Assembly: GCA_963740455.1 (NCBI GenBank)
Contig: CAVUEF010000006.1
Location: 310,001-374,000, forward strand
Source: Paucibacter sp963740455
GTDB lineage: Bacteria > Pseudomonadota > Gammaproteobacteria > Burkholderiales > Burkholderiaceae_C
Direction: 5' to 3'
DNA: 64,000 bases
Within the stretch, counting starts at the first letter, position 1. Every line of letters starts with the position of its first letter. Made by a program: the position numbers and the translations under genes. Shown one piece after another: positions 1 through 6,101 of this stretch. The notes under the pieces are model-generated. The model was not told where the DNA came from, searched no databases, and worked only from the letters and a program-made list of their open reading frames with translations.

Positions 1-137
1 CTGTCGCCGCTCAGATAGGCCTGGGTCGCGCGCTCGAGCGACGCCTTGGCATTCATCTGCCAGTCGGGCGGTGGTGGGCTGCTGGCACAGGCCGCCAGCA
101 GTATCAGCAATCCGAAAGCAATGCGTGAACGGCTCAT
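1..137 (-). CDS. Lipoprotein of an Mla/MCE-type transport operon (partial)
   Basis: The first 45 residues are visible; the rest lies beyond the window edge. It starts with Arg-rich MSRSR, a hydrophobic stretch and a lipobox LLAAC, so Cys17 should be lipidated. A proline run (SSPPPPD) follows and then a helical segment. The start codon overlaps the stop of the upstream MCE gene by 4 bases (ATGA), so it is translationally coupled and belongs to that operon. A role as outer-membrane or periplasmic partner of the MlaE/MlaD transporter is inferred from position only. The family could not be identified from so short a fragment. Confidence 0.7.
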   Translation of the reverse strand, partial: MSRSRIAFGLLILLAACASSPPPPDWQMNAKASLERATQAYLSGD

Positions 138-1120
138 GGCAGCTTGATCTCCGTGTCGCGCGCAAACGGCCAGCGGCGATTCACCTCGTTGACCAGGTGT
201 TCGACCTTGCGCAGGCTGGACTCGACTTCGCCGCGCAAGCTGCCCAGATCGACCGTGGCTTCGCGCGCATTGCTGGCAATGCCTTGCGCCTCGACCAGCA
301 CCGCGTCGACCTTCTTCAGGCTGGCGCGCGCATCGCTCAGCAGACGGTTGATCTGCTGCACCGTGGCCTGGCTGTCGTGCAGCAGGCCACGCTCGCCGAA
401 CACCTGCGTGTCGGTCTTGGCGACCAGCATGTCGGTCTTCAGCACCAGGCCGTCGAGCCTGGCCAGCAGTGCGTTGGTGCGGTCCAGCGTCGTGGCGATC
501 TTGGCGGCGTCCACCTCGTTGCCCATCAGCGCACCCAGGGCGCCTCGCGGGCCGTTCATCCTTGCGGTGGTGGCCTGGAGGTTGCGCAAAGTCATGTTCA
601 GCGGCGCGTCGTCGGCCGTCATCGCGCCGAGCTTGTCGAGCAGTTCGCGCACCGCGGTCATCAGGCGCGGAATCTCGGCCGAGGCGTCGCCGCTCAGGAT
701 CTTGCGCACGGCCCCGTCTGCCAGCGGCGGATCGCTCAGGATGCCGCTGAAAGCGCGCAGGTGCGGCCCGCCGACCAAGCCGCTTTCCATCGTGAACACG
801 CTCGATGTGCGCAGCCAGCGCGCGTCTTTGACCGGCACGTAGACGATGATGCGGGCATTGCCCTCGTCCGACAGTTCGATGCGGTTCACCCGCCCGATGG
901 GGAAGCCGGCAAAGCTCAGGTCCATGCCGACCTGGACGCCCTCGGCGTGGTCGGCCACCAGCACCAGCGTTTGCGTGCGCTCGAAGGCCCCGCGTGCGTA
1001 GAAGATGAAGGTGACGCTGGCCGCAAGCAGCAATATCACGACCAGCAACAACAGCTGCGCCTTCAGGTCGAGGTTGGCGACAGGCGGCGCAGGGTCGGGG
1101 GTATCGGATTGGGTTTGCAT
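134..1120 (-). CDS. MlaD/MCE family substrate-binding protein of a lipid ABC transporter
   Basis: 328 residues. A single membrane anchor (about residues 22-42) follows a short cytoplasmic tail. An MCE domain comes next (about 48-135) with the typical pattern GVQVGMDLSFAGFPIGRV around residues 61-78. The rest is long, helical and coiled-coil-like (about 150-315), with repeated Thr/Asp-Ala-Leu heptads (LLARLDGLV, LVAKTDTQV). MCE proteins form periplasmic hexamers that pass phospholipids between the inner and outer membranes. The gene follows the MlaE permease with a 3-base gap and overlaps the lipoprotein gene by 4 bases. No ATPase gene is seen in the visible part of the operon. Confidence 0.88.
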   Translation of the reverse strand: MQTQSDTPDPAPPVANLDLKAQLLLLVVILLLAASVTFIFYARGAFERTQTLVLVADHAEGVQVGMDLSFAGFPIGRVNRIELSDEGNARIIVYVPVKDARWLRTSSVFTMESGLVGGPHLRAFSGILSDPPLADGAVRKILSGDASAEIPRLMTAVRELLDKLGAMTADDAPLNMTLRNLQATTARMNGPRGALGALMGNEVDAAKIATTLDRTNALLARLDGLVLKTDMLVAKTDTQVFGERGLLHDSQATVQQINRLLSDARASLKKVDAVLVEAQGIASNAREATVDLGSLRGEVESSLRKVEHLVNEVNRRWPFARDTEIKLP

Positions 1121-1123
1121 GGC

Positions 1124-1882
1124 TCAATAGTAATTGCCCAGCAGCGACACCAGCTCGATCAGCAGCACCACCACCAGCAGCCGGGCCAGGCGGCTGAGAT
1201 CGGCGCCGGCCGCGCCTTCGCGGGCGCCGGCCAGCATCGGGATGATGGCCACCGCCAAGCTCAGGAACAGCGTCTTCAGAACGAAGATCAGCACGATCAC
1301 CGGGCCGAACACATGGCCAACCCCGCGCACAAAGCCGGGCAGGCCCCAGCTTGTCAATCCGTACACCGAAAGATAGGTCAGCGCCAGCGCGATCATGGCG
1401 CTGAGCAGGGTCAGCGTGATCGTCGCAAACATGCCGGCCAGCGCGCGCGGCAGCACTGCGTCGCGCAGCGAGCCCAGACCCTGCGCGCGCGTCAAGCGCA
1501 CGTGCTCGGCTGGCATCGTGTATCGCACACCGGCATAGAGCGCAGCCGACAGCGGGATCAGCTCGAGCACGAGCGTGCGCACCAGCACGTCGAGCGCATA
1601 TTGCGACAAGCCGTAGCTCGACGCGGTGGCCAGCACGATGCGGATGATGATCTGCGCCACCACCGCGGTGCCGATGCTGAAAGCCAGCAGCAGCGGCGTC
1701 GTGGCCGCGTAGAGCTCACGCACGATCAGCCGGCGCTGCGCGCGCCGCCAGCTTGACGGCGAAAGCGCCAAGACCAGCAGTTGGGCGCCGAACATCAGCA
1801 ACCGCCACCAGCCAAGCAGCCAATGTTGCGCCAAGCGCAGCATGGGCTGCCTGGTGAACGTTTTCGGTGGGTGTGTGCGCAT
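1124..1882 (-). CDS. MlaE family ABC transporter permease
   Basis: 252 residues from the ATG at 1882. An upstream extension to 2047 stays open, but it is Arg-rich and unlike the family, so the shorter start was taken; it gives the usual length of about 255-260. The sequence has an amphipathic amino terminus followed by about five or six hydrophobic segments. It carries the MlaE-type patterns LIPLSAALYAGVRYT and EHVRLTRAQGLGSLRDAVLPR. MlaE is the inner-membrane permease of retrograde phospholipid transport. It is first in the operon and is followed at 3 bases by the MCE gene. The usual MlaF ATPase does not precede it, because the next gene upstream is divergent. Confidence 0.85.
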   Translation of the reverse strand: MRTHPPKTFTRQPMLRLAQHWLLGWWRLLMFGAQLLVLALSPSSWRRAQRRLIVRELYAATTPLLLAFSIGTAVVAQIIIRIVLATASSYGLSQYALDVLVRTLVLELIPLSAALYAGVRYTMPAEHVRLTRAQGLGSLRDAVLPRALAGMFATITLTLLSAMIALALTYLSVYGLTSWGLPGFVRGVGHVFGPVIVLIFVLKTLFLSLAVAIIPMLAGAREGAAGADLSRLARLLVVVLLIELVSLLGNYY

Positions 1883-2159
1883 GGCGAAGTATCGGTCAAG
1901 CAGCGCGCCTGTGCATGCGGATGCTGATTCAATCGCTGGCCTGCGTTGACGAATGACGATTCGCCTCATCGCGATGAGGCCGGCCTGCGTTGCCCCGATG
2001 GAAGGGCTGCGTCGATCGACTGCACGCCGGCTTTTGATTTTCGGCATTAATACCTGAAATGAGCGCGCTTCTGATTTTTGTCGGCGCCATTTCCTCGTCT
2101 AATGAGTGCCTTGAAGGATTGTCGCGTGTGATGATTCAATCGACTTCTGAGGAACCTTT

Positions 2160-2621
2160 ATGAAAACATTGATGCGTTGGCTGACGGCATCCGTCGCAGC
2201 CCTGGTAATGGTTGGCGGCGCTGTCGCCCAGGAACGTGGCACCAAGGAAGAGGCCATTGCGATGGCAAAGGCCGCCTTCGATCACATGAAAGCGGTAGGA
2301 ACTGAGAAGGCCTTGTCCGACTTCACCAACGACAAGGCAAATTGGACGAAGAAAGACCTGTATGTCATGGTCTACAACAACAGCAGCATCAGTCTGGCAC
2401 ATGGCGCAAACGCCAAGCTGGTGGGAAAAGACCTGAGCGGCCTGAAAGATGCCAAGGGCACCTTGATTGTTCCCGGACTGCTCGCGGCAGCCGCCAAGGG
2501 CGGTGGCTGGTTCGAATACGACTGGCCCAATCCTGTGAGCAAAAAGATTGAAGGCAAAACCACCTACGCCATCCGCATGCCCGATGGCACCGGCTTCATC
2601 GGCGTCGGCATTTACCGCTAA
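2160..2621 (+). CDS. Secreted single-Cache-domain protein
   Basis: 153 residues. A Sec signal peptide (about 1-23, cleavage near AVAQ) leads into a small Cache-like sensor domain. Recognisable pieces are KAAFDHMKAVGTEKALSDF, DLYVMVYNNSSISLAHGAN, LVGKDLSGLKD and GWFEYDWPNP, as in single-Cache type 2 proteins. These domains bind small ligands in the periplasm. There is no membrane anchor after the signal peptide and no output domain, so it should be a soluble periplasmic binding protein. It lies 86 bases upstream of a chemoreceptor on the same strand, which suggests that it feeds that receptor; this is inference. GAGGAAC 7 bases before the ATG supports the start. Confidence 0.8.
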   Translation: MKTLMRWLTASVAALVMVGGAVAQERGTKEEAIAMAKAAFDHMKAVGTEKALSDFTNDKANWTKKDLYVMVYNNSSISLAHGANAKLVGKDLSGLKDAKGTLIVPGLLAAAAKGGGWFEYDWPNPVSKKIEGKTTYAIRMPDGTGFIGVGIYR

Positions 2622-2651
2622 GCATCCGCCTGCCAGACGGGAAACCTGAAA

Positions 2652-2684
2652 GGGCGCCCAGCAACAAGCTCGGGCGCCTCTTTC
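2652..2684 (+). terminator. Hairpin terminator or attenuator between Cache gene and chemoreceptor gene
   Basis: An 8-bp GC-rich stem (2652-2659 with 2672-2679, one G-U pair) encloses a 12-base loop and is followed by a short T-rich tract (TCTTTC). It lies after the Cache gene and only about 25 bases before the chemoreceptor start, so it could reduce read-through between the two. Confidence 0.5.
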
Positions 2685-2707
2685 ATTCAGTCATTTAAGG
2701 AAATACC

Positions 2708-4303
2708 GTGAAGAACATGCTGAGCAACGCGCCTATCGGCATCAAGGTCGCACTTGCCCCGACATTTGCAATTCTGTGCCTTGTCGTCGTGGCGCTCGTG
2801 AGCTGGACGGGCATGCACTCGTTGAGCAAGGACCTCAGGGAGGTGGGGGCGGTTGGTATCGAACGCGTTGTCAGCGCTCAAGTGCTTGCCACCAAGCTGA
2901 CCGCCTTGCATCAGAAGATGTACCAGACCTTGACCTGGGAGGCCATCGGCATCCGGCCGGAGAACATCAAGGCACTCGATGCAAGCATCGTCAAGGAACT
3001 CGATGCGTTTGACAAGGAGATCAAGACGGCGGCTGCCAGCCCGTCGATCACCGAGGTCCAGCGCGAGGCATTGAACAGTTTCGCCAAGAGCTTTGCCGGC
3101 TACCACAAGTTTGCCACCGACACCCTCGACATCAAGACGGCAGGCGTAGCGACCGCTGGCACGTTTGTGAACTCGCTTGAGGCTGATTATGTGAAGACCC
3201 AGAACGAGATCTCGGCCTATGTGCAGCACGGACTGGACGCGAGCCGCGCCACCGTCACGACCGCCAATCTGTCGGCCGAACAACAGCTGCAACTCATCGT
3301 TCTGCTCACGCTCGTTGCCTTGGTCTTGTGTGGCATTTTCAGTTTCCTGTTCATCCGGACCATCACGATCCCGCTGTCCGAGGCCGAGCATATTGCCGCC
3401 GCATTGTCCAGCGGTGACCTGACCACGCAACGCGTCGAGACGTCCAGCGACGCCACTGGCCGCGTGTTGGCTGCCCTGCACGAGGTTTCGTACAGCCTGA
3501 GCAAGATCGTCAGTGGCATCCGAGCGTCCGCCAACGAAATCAGCCATGGCGCCAACGAGATCGCCAACGGAAACTCCGAGCTATCAAATCGTACTGAAGC
3601 ACAGGCGTCCAGTCTGGAGGAGACGGCGGCATCCATGGAGGAATTGAGTTCCACCGTCAAATCAAACGCCGACACGTCACGGCAGGCTGCGCAAATGGCC
3701 ACCTCGGCCAGTGCCGCTGCGGCCAAGGGCGGTGAGATGGTGTCGAGCGTCATTGCCACCATGGGGCAGATCTCATCCAGCTCGAAGAAGATTGCCGACA
3801 TCATTGGCGTGATTGACGGCATCGCGTTTCAAACCAACATTCTTGCGTTGAACGCTGCCGTCGAGGCCGCCCGTGCGGGCGAGCAAGGCCGCGGCTTTGC
3901 GGTCGTCGCCAGCGAGGTTCGCAGCCTGGCGGGACGATCTGCCGAGGCGGCCAAGGAAATCAAGGCCCTGATCAATGCCAGCGTCGTCAACGTAGAGACC
4001 GGTTCGCGCCAGGTCAATGAGGCGGGCACCACGATGAAAGACATTGTTGAACAGGTGCACCGCGTGACGACCCTGCTGGAGGAAATCAGTTCGTCCACCC
4101 ATGAACAGACCGCAGGCATCGACCAGATCGGCTCGGCAATCAACCAACTCGATGAGGCGACACAGCAAAATGCCGCGCTGGTGGAGGAGTCTGCGGCGGC
4201 TTCGGAGGGCCTGAAATCGCAGGCATCGAGTCTGGTGCACGCCGTCAGCGTGTTCAAGATTGACGACCAGAAGATCGCAGCCGGCGCGGCGTCACGACAA
4301 TAG
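2708..4303 (+). CDS. Methyl-accepting chemotaxis protein
   Basis: 531 residues, inner membrane. Order: TM1 (about 13-35), a four-helix-bundle periplasmic domain of about 155 residues, TM2 (about 193-217), HAMP, then the cytoplasmic signalling rod. The conserved hairpin tip begins at GIAFQTNILALNAAVEAAR (about 370) and continues through EQGRGFAVVASEVRSLA, where CheA and CheW bind. Glu/Gln-rich methylation helices (SLEETAASMEEL and the descending partner) are present. There is no carboxy-terminal NWETF-type tether for CheR or CheB. The upstream neighbour is a soluble Cache protein that may present ligand to it. The cheR-cheD-cheB genes of this window lie about 35 kb away. Confidence 0.95.
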   Translation: MKNMLSNAPIGIKVALAPTFAILCLVVVALVSWTGMHSLSKDLREVGAVGIERVVSAQVLATKLTALHQKMYQTLTWEAIGIRPENIKALDASIVKELDAFDKEIKTAAASPSITEVQREALNSFAKSFAGYHKFATDTLDIKTAGVATAGTFVNSLEADYVKTQNEISAYVQHGLDASRATVTTANLSAEQQLQLIVLLTLVALVLCGIFSFLFIRTITIPLSEAEHIAAALSSGDLTTQRVETSSDATGRVLAALHEVSYSLSKIVSGIRASANEISHGANEIANGNSELSNRTEAQASSLEETAASMEELSSTVKSNADTSRQAAQMATSASAAAAKGGEMVSSVIATMGQISSSSKKIADIIGVIDGIAFQTNILALNAAVEAARAGEQGRGFAVVASEVRSLAGRSAEAAKEIKALINASVVNVETGSRQVNEAGTTMKDIVEQVHRVTTLLEEISSSTHEQTAGIDQIGSAINQLDEATQQNAALVEESAAASEGLKSQASSLVHAVSVFKIDDQKIAAGAASRQ

Positions 4304-4335
4304 CTCGGCGCTTGGGGTGGGTCAGCCGCCGAGCT
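4302..4335 (+). terminator. Hairpin after chemoreceptor gene
   Basis: AGCTCGGCG at 4302-4310 pairs perfectly over 9 bp with CGCCGAGCT at 4327-4335. The stem starts inside the stop codon of the chemoreceptor gene. No clear T tract follows, so it is a possible terminator rather than a certain one. Confidence 0.45.
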
Positions 4336-4528
4336 GACTTCATCTGCACATGACTTCGAATGTGTGCGCTTTGATCCTGTCTTCCACAGTTGACCGACGG
4401 CAATCGAGCCGATCAATGCGATGAAGGCGGAGACTCGCGCCTGCCAGGAAGCCGTCAACTCGAGGGTGTGTTTGATGCCAAGGCCGCACCTGGTGGGCTG
4501 CGTGTAGTGGCCGGTAAGTGTGCATCCC

Positions 4529-4548
4529 GTAGCGTTACGCGATACAAT
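4529..4548 (+). promoter_or_regulatory. Probable higBA promoter with overlapping dyad operator
   Basis: A 17-bp imperfect dyad of the form GTAnCGnnnnnCGnTAC occupies 4529-4545 and overlaps a good -10 box, TACAAT, at 4543-4548. The toxin ATG is 6 bases further on, so the message would be nearly leaderless. HigBA operons are known to be repressed by HigA or the complex at a palindrome over the promoter. That this dyad is the HigA site is inferred. Confidence 0.5.
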
Positions 4549-4553
4549 ACGGC

Positions 4554-4834
4554 ATGATCAAGACATTCCGGCATAAGGCCTGAAGGCCTTTTTCGAGAAT
4601 GGGAGCATGGCTGGTATCCAGGCCGCCCATGCCCAGCGACTGGCCGCCATGCTGCGACGCCTGAACGAAACGACCAATGCTCAAGGCATGAATCTGCCGG
4701 GCTGGGGCTTGCACCCATTGAAGGGGCGAGAACTCAAGGGGCATTTTTCGGTTTGGGTGAGTGGCAACTGGCGAATGACGTTCACCTTTGAAGGCACTGA
4801 CGCTGTGCTGGTGGACTATCAGGACTATCACTAG
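4554..4834 (+). pseudogene. higB: HigB/RelE-type toxin, frameshifted
   Basis: Reading starts as MIKTFRHK and then meets TGA at 4581. The frame one base over continues as GLKAFFENGSMAGIQAAHAQR and runs to the stop at 4832-4834, ending GNWRMTFTFEGTDAVLVDYQDYH. Joined, this is a complete HigB of about 93 residues, the family's usual length, with the conserved LHPLKG and WRMTF patterns. HigB is a ribosome-dependent mRNA interferase. The change needed is one missing G in the run after AAG (about 4577-4579). It may be a sequencing error or real inactivation. An internal ATG at 4607 could give only a truncated 75-residue product without the first helix. The partner higA follows 10 bases downstream. 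Confidence 0.8.
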
Positions 4835-4844
4835 GAGATACACG

Positions 4845-5156
4845 ATGGCACGCATGTTCAACCCCCCGCATCCCGGCCTGACGCTGCGTGATGATGTGTT
4901 GCCCGCGCTGGGGCTGAACGTCACCGAAGCCGCAAAACAATTGGACGTGTCCCGCGTTGCGTTGTCCCGTGTGCTGAATGGCCGTGCTGCCATCTCGCCT
5001 GAAATGGCCTTGCGTATCGAGGCATGGCTGGGCGTGGCGCGTGGGGGCGAGGCCCGCCTTTGGCTGGCAGAGCAAAGCGCTTATGACGTGTGGCAAGCCG
5101 CGCAGAAATTCAAGGCAGCACCGATGCGCGTTCAACGCGCTCCGATGACCGCGTAA
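4845..5156 (+). CDS. higA: HigA family antitoxin (first copy)
   Basis: 103 residues. An XRE-type helix-turn-helix sits at about 28-60 (VTEAAKQLDVSRVALSRVLNGR), preceded by the family hallmark PPHPGLTLRDDVLPALGL. The carboxy-terminal WLAEQSAYDVWQA is also typical. HigA neutralises HigB and represses its own operon. AGGAGA 7 bases before the ATG fixes this start, 10 bases after the toxin stop. The gene is intact although its toxin is frameshifted. Confidence 0.93.
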   Translation: MARMFNPPHPGLTLRDDVLPALGLNVTEAAKQLDVSRVALSRVLNGRAAISPEMALRIEAWLGVARGGEARLWLAEQSAYDVWQAAQKFKAAPMRVQRAPMTA

Positions 5157-5165
5157 AACAGTTTT
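5149..5165 (+). repeat. 17-bp direct repeat, copy 1, at the end of higA
   Basis: CCGCGTAAAACAGTTTT spans the TAA stop of the first higA. An identical copy lies at 5734-5750 over the stop of the second higA. The AAAACAGTTTT part is a near-perfect palindrome. The copies flank the second toxin-antitoxin module exactly. Confidence 0.85.
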
Positions 5166-5188
5166 TCCCCAGCTAGACAGCGACCAAT

Positions 5189-5428
5189 TTCAAGACCGGG
5201 CGCATGACAGGCATACAGCCCATTCACGCCAAGCGTCTGCGCGAGTTGCTGACTGCCTTGAATGCCGCCAGCGGGCCGCAGGACTTGGGCCGCCCATCGT
5301 GGTGACTGCATGGCCTGTCTGGCGACCGTGCCGGGTTTCATGCCGTGACCATACAGGCCAACTGGCGACTGGCCTTCCGGTTTGTCGGCGCGGACGTCGA
5401 GCTATTAGATTATCTGGATTACCACTGA
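5189..5428 (+). pseudogene. HigB-type toxin remnant (second copy), nonsense codon and lost start
   Basis: The frame reads NFKTGRMTGIQPIHAKRL up to LGRPSW, then TGA at 5303-5305. It resumes with LHGLSGDRAGFHAVTIQANW and ends LLDYLDYH at 5426-5428. The sequence is clearly HigB-like: GIQ.IHAKRL, NWRLAFRF and the LDYH end all match the first copy. The stop is explained by one C-to-T change (TGGCGA to TGGTGA). The usual opening MIK.FRHKG is missing and an in-frame TAG lies at 5174, so this is true decay and not a single read error. An intact higA follows 10 bases on. Confidence 0.85.
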
Positions 5429-5438
5429 GAGGAACATC

Positions 5439-5741
5439 ATGAACATGCACGACCCCGCGCACCCTGGCGAACTGCTGACCGGCTGGCTCGACGACCTGAG
5501 CGTGAGCGTGACCGCCGTTGCCGCGCATATCGGAATCAGCCGTGTGATGTTGTCGCGTGTGCTGCACGGTCATGCCGCCGTGTCTGCTGATATGGACTTG
5601 CGATTGTCGGAGGCACTGGGCACGACGCCGGGCTACTGGCTGGCGCTGCAAACCCAGCGTGATTTGTGGACAGCACGCCAGACCGCCAAAGACCGCAAGC
5701 GCATCAAGCGCATGGCCGCGCCGGAGCCGGTGGCCGCGTAA
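5439..5741 (+). CDS. HigA family antitoxin (second copy)
   Basis: 100 residues with the HigA opening (M.MHDPAHPGELLTGWLDDL) and a helix-turn-helix VTAVAAHIGISRVMLSRVLHGH at about 26-48. It ends in a basic tail (KDRKRIKRMAAPE). It differs strongly from the first HigA, so the pair is not a recent gene duplication. GAGAGGAAC precedes the ATG. Without a working toxin beside it, it could act as a stand-alone repressor or as protection against incoming HigB toxins; this is inference. Confidence 0.9.
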   Translation: MNMHDPAHPGELLTGWLDDLSVSVTAVAAHIGISRVMLSRVLHGHAAVSADMDLRLSEALGTTPGYWLALQTQRDLWTARQTAKDRKRIKRMAAPEPVAA

Positions 5742-5750
5742 AACAGTTTT
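5734..5750 (+). repeat. 17-bp direct repeat, copy 2, at the end of the second higA
   Basis: Identical to 5149-5165. After both copies a further stretch of about 25 bases is alike (TTCAAGACCGGG against TTCGAAAACCGGA, both ending ACAGGC). The shared block is thus about 60 bases with gaps and includes what is toxin code in the first copy. Confidence 0.8.
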
Positions 5751-6101
5751 GCACCGACGCGGCGAGCTTCGAAAACCGGACGAAAAACAGGCCTTCCCGG
5801 CAATCCGTGAAGAACCTCAAAGTCGAGTCGCCCTGCATGAAATGCGCGACGCGCTTGAGGCCGCACCCTACGCGCTCACGGGTCTTGTTCGACTTGTTGA
5901 TGCCTCCACTTTTTCAAGAGTTTGAGCCTCCTCAGAGCCCGGCGCGATTCATTGGGCGCCCGGTACGCCCAGCCACGGACGGCCAAAGCCGACCTAAAAC
6001 AGCAAGCCGCCTGACTCGCGCCTATCTCGCGTGATGCAGCAAGGCCCAGCTACCATCAGCACCCAAACCACCCGAATTGCTAAGAGCTGACCACCCGCCC
6101 C
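5742..6101. other. Intergenic stretch before the restriction-modification operon
   Basis: About 360 bases without a credible gene. The first 40 or so bases resemble the segment following the first higA (see the 17-bp repeat). The rest shows no protein-like frame on either strand and no clear hairpin. The promoter of hsdM must lie here, but no convincing -35/-10 pair is seen and no good ribosome binding site precedes the hsdM ATG. Confidence 0.6.

Noticed and set aside
71..1756. Long open frame on the plus strand across the MlaE/MlaD genes (561 codons)
   Set aside because: It is antisense to two recognised genes, rich in Gln, His, Arg and Ala as GC-rich shadow frames are, and has no domain or ribosome site.
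5149..5750. Possible integron cassette array carrying toxin-antitoxin genes
   Set aside because: The repeats lack the paired core sites of attC and no integrase is in the window; only a 17-bp direct repeat is shared.
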